Below the pieces are notes generated by a model. That model was not told the origin of the DNA. It saw only the letters and a program-made list of their open reading frames with translations, and did no database searches. A stretch of 5,690 bases of DNA, taken from NCBI GenBank assembly GCA_037444705.1, contig JBBILY010000175.1, forward strand, positions 1-5,690, read 5' to 3'. Made by a program: the position numbers and the translations under genes. Source of the DNA: DATCYX01 sp037444705. GTDB taxonomy: Bacteria; Chloroflexota; Anaerolineae; Anaerolineales; UBA4823. This document shows positions 4,327-5,690 of the stretch, piece after piece; within the stretch, counting starts at the first letter, position 1, and each line of letters begins with the position of its first letter.

Positions 4327-5690
4327 ATGCGCATGTCTCAACTTTTCAGCCAAACCTTACGCGAGATCCCCTCAGAGGCTGAAATCCCCAGCCATCAACT
4401 CCTGCTACGGGCGGGCTTTATCCGCCAACTGGCAGCGGGTATTTTCAGTTATTTACCTCTAGCCAGACGGTCCCTCACCAAGATTGAAAACATCATGCGT
4501 GAGGAAATGAACGCCATTGGCGGCCAGGAAGTAACCATGCCTGTGGTGCACCCGGCTGAAATCTGGCAGGAAACCGAACGCTGGTATCAAATCGGCTCAG
4601 AGATGGGGCGCTTTAAGGATAAAAATGGCCGCGATATGGTGTTAGCCATGACCCATGAGGAAGTGGTGGCGGATCTGGTGCGCAAAGAGATTCGCTCTTA
4701 TCGTCAACTCCCCCAATTGATTTACCATATTCAGACCAAATGGCGTGATGACCCCCGCCCACGCGCCGGGCTGATTCGGGTGCGTGAATTCACCATGAAA
4801 GATAGTTACAGCCTTGACGCCGATTGGGAAGGTCTGGACAGGCAATACCGCGCCCATTATCAAGCTTATTTCAACATATTTCATCGCTGCGGCCTACCGG
4901 TCATCGCCGTGAAGTCCGATGTAGGCATGATGGGTGGGAAAATGGCGCATGAGTTCATGTACCTGACCCCCATCGGTGAAGACACCTTGCTGCTGTGCGA
5001 TGCCTGTAAATATGCCGCCAATCGTCAAATCGCCCGCTTCAAGAAGCCGCCAGCAGCGGCTGAGCCTCTGTTGCCGGCCGAAAAAGTCGCTACGCCCGAT
5101 ACCACCACCATCGAAGCCCTGGCAAATTTCCTGGGCGTGCCCAAAGCAAAAACCGCCAAAGCCGTGTTCATGATAGCAACTATTCCCCAAGGCAAAGAGT
5201 TGATCGAGCGTTTCGTCTTCGCCGTTGTGCGCGGGGACATGGAAGTGAACGAGACCAAACTGGCTAACGCTATAGGAGCGCAGTCGCTACGTCCAGCCAC
5301 CGAAGATGAAATCCGCGCCGTAGGAGCTGTGCCGGGCTATGCCTCTCCGCTTGGGTTGAAAGATGCCCTGGTCGTCGTGGACGACATTATCCCTGCCTCG
5401 CCCAATCTGGTGGCAGGAGCCAATGAAGAAGGTTATCACCTGCGCAACGTGAACTATGGCCGCGACTACATCGCTCACATCGTCACTGATATCGCCGCCG
5501 CTCAGGAGGGGGATGCCTGCCCACAATGTGGTAATGCCCTACGTAGTGTGCGTGGGGTAGAGGTGGGTAACATTTTCAAACTAGGCACCCGCTACAGCGA
5601 TGCCATGGGTTGCTATTTCCTGGATAAAGACGGTCAAAAGAAACCGGTGATTATGGGCTCTTATGGCATCGGCAGTGGACGCCTGCTGGC
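4327..5690 (+). CDS. proS: Prolyl-tRNA synthetase (bacterial type with INS editing domain), 3'-truncated by the window
   Basis: The first 454 residues of a class II aminoacyl-tRNA synthetase that charges tRNA-Pro in the cytosol are present; the family is usually about 570 residues. The N-terminus L-L-R-A-G-F-I-R-Q-L-A-A-G-I (26-39) is followed by motif 1. The proline-site loop is T109-H-E-E112, motif 2 is R140-D-D-P-R-P-R ... R151-V-R-E-F-T-M-K-D159, and the start of motif 3 is G444-S-Y-G-I-G-S-G-R452. Cys pairs C224/C227 and C398/C401 fit the CDxC and CPxC pairs seen in many ProRS. Residues of about 239-380 form the YbaK-like INS domain that clears mischarged Ala-tRNA-Pro; K278 is the likely counterpart of the editing lysine of the E. 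coli enzyme. The missing part is the end of motif 3 and the anticodon-binding domain. The gene has its own promoter and ribosome site and follows a terminator. Confidence 0.98.
   Translation, partial: MRMSQLFSQTLREIPSEAEIPSHQLLLRAGFIRQLAAGIFSYLPLARRSLTKIENIMREEMNAIGGQEVTMPVVHPAEIWQETERWYQIGSEMGRFKDKNGRDMVLAMTHEEVVADLVRKEIRSYRQLPQLIYHIQTKWRDDPRPRAGLIRVREFTMKDSYSLDADWEGLDRQYRAHYQAYFNIFHRCGLPVIAVKSDVGMMGGKMAHEFMYLTPIGEDTLLLCDACKYAANRQIARFKKPPAAAEPLLPAEKVATPDTTTIEALANFLGVPKAKTAKAVFMIATIPQGKELIERFVFAVVRGDMEVNETKLANAIGAQSLRPATEDEIRAVGAVPGYASPLGLKDALVVVDDIIPASPNLVAGANEEGYHLRNVNYGRDYIAHIVTDIAAAQEGDACPQCGNALRSVRGVEVGNIFKLGTRYSDAMGCYFLDKDGQKKPVIMGSYGIGSGRLL

Noticed and set aside
4092..4382. Plus-strand open frame of 96 codons across the terminator and into proS
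   Set aside because: It begins at TTG without a ribosome site, crosses an intrinsic terminator, and overlaps the proS start in another frame.
1..5690. CRISPR array, insertion sequence, tRNA or rRNA
   Set aside because: No regularly spaced repeats, transposase, terminal inverted repeats, or tRNA/rRNA signature sequences were seen on either strand.

Overview
This window looks like a chromosomal piece of a non-proteobacterial bacterium. A Chloroflexota (Anaerolineae-like) origin is my best guess, from overall protein flavour: a FabL-type SDR, a ProRS with the RDDPRPRAG-type motif 2, and a short 'PEAALAKRGF' leader-like peptide beside a polyprenyl-synthetase relative. That is an impression, not a phylogenetic result. 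Coding DNA is moderately GC-rich; the divergent control region around 2760-2980 is clearly AT-rich.

Left part (1-1265, minus strand): a two-gene unit. A FabL-like enoyl-ACP reductase of the SDR superfamily (477-1265) is followed, with a one-base TAATG stop/start overlap, by a CPA1/NhaP-type cation:proton antiporter that runs off the left edge (1-477). A short spacer (1266-1444) with two inverted repeats separates this unit from the next.

Centre-left (1445-2623, minus strand): a 70-residue peptide gene with a perfect AAGGAGG ribosome binding site, then a 313-residue polyprenyl-synthetase-fold enzyme. The peptide has a ComX/RiPP-leader-like body and ends in GWRS, with its only Trp third from the C-terminus. 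That is the position of the isoprenylated Trp in Bacillus ComX (W-G-D in strain 168), and the enzyme resembles ComQ-type isoprenyl transferases. I propose that this is a ComQX-like prenylated-peptide cassette outside the Bacillus group. No ComP/ComA-like receptor is present in the window.

Divergent control region (2624-3081): a TTGACA/TAATTT promoter reading left into the peptide gene, two AAGTGCT direct repeats exactly 10 bp apart abutting its -35, a CTTACAA-TT-TTGTAAG palindrome at the predicted start of transcription, a three-site GTTAAT/ATTAAC/GTTAAT array with 11-bp phasing, and a 12-bp palindrome just before the rightward gene. This is more regulatory structure than a housekeeping gene pair would suggest.

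Right part (3082-5690, plus strand): a complete metallo-beta-lactamase-fold hydrolase (3082-3981); a gene-free 345-bp spacer holding a good promoter, a roughly 150-nt structured RNA candidate and an intrinsic terminator; then proS (prolyl-tRNA synthetase with the editing INS domain), with its own extended -10 promoter and AGGAGG site, cut by the right edge.
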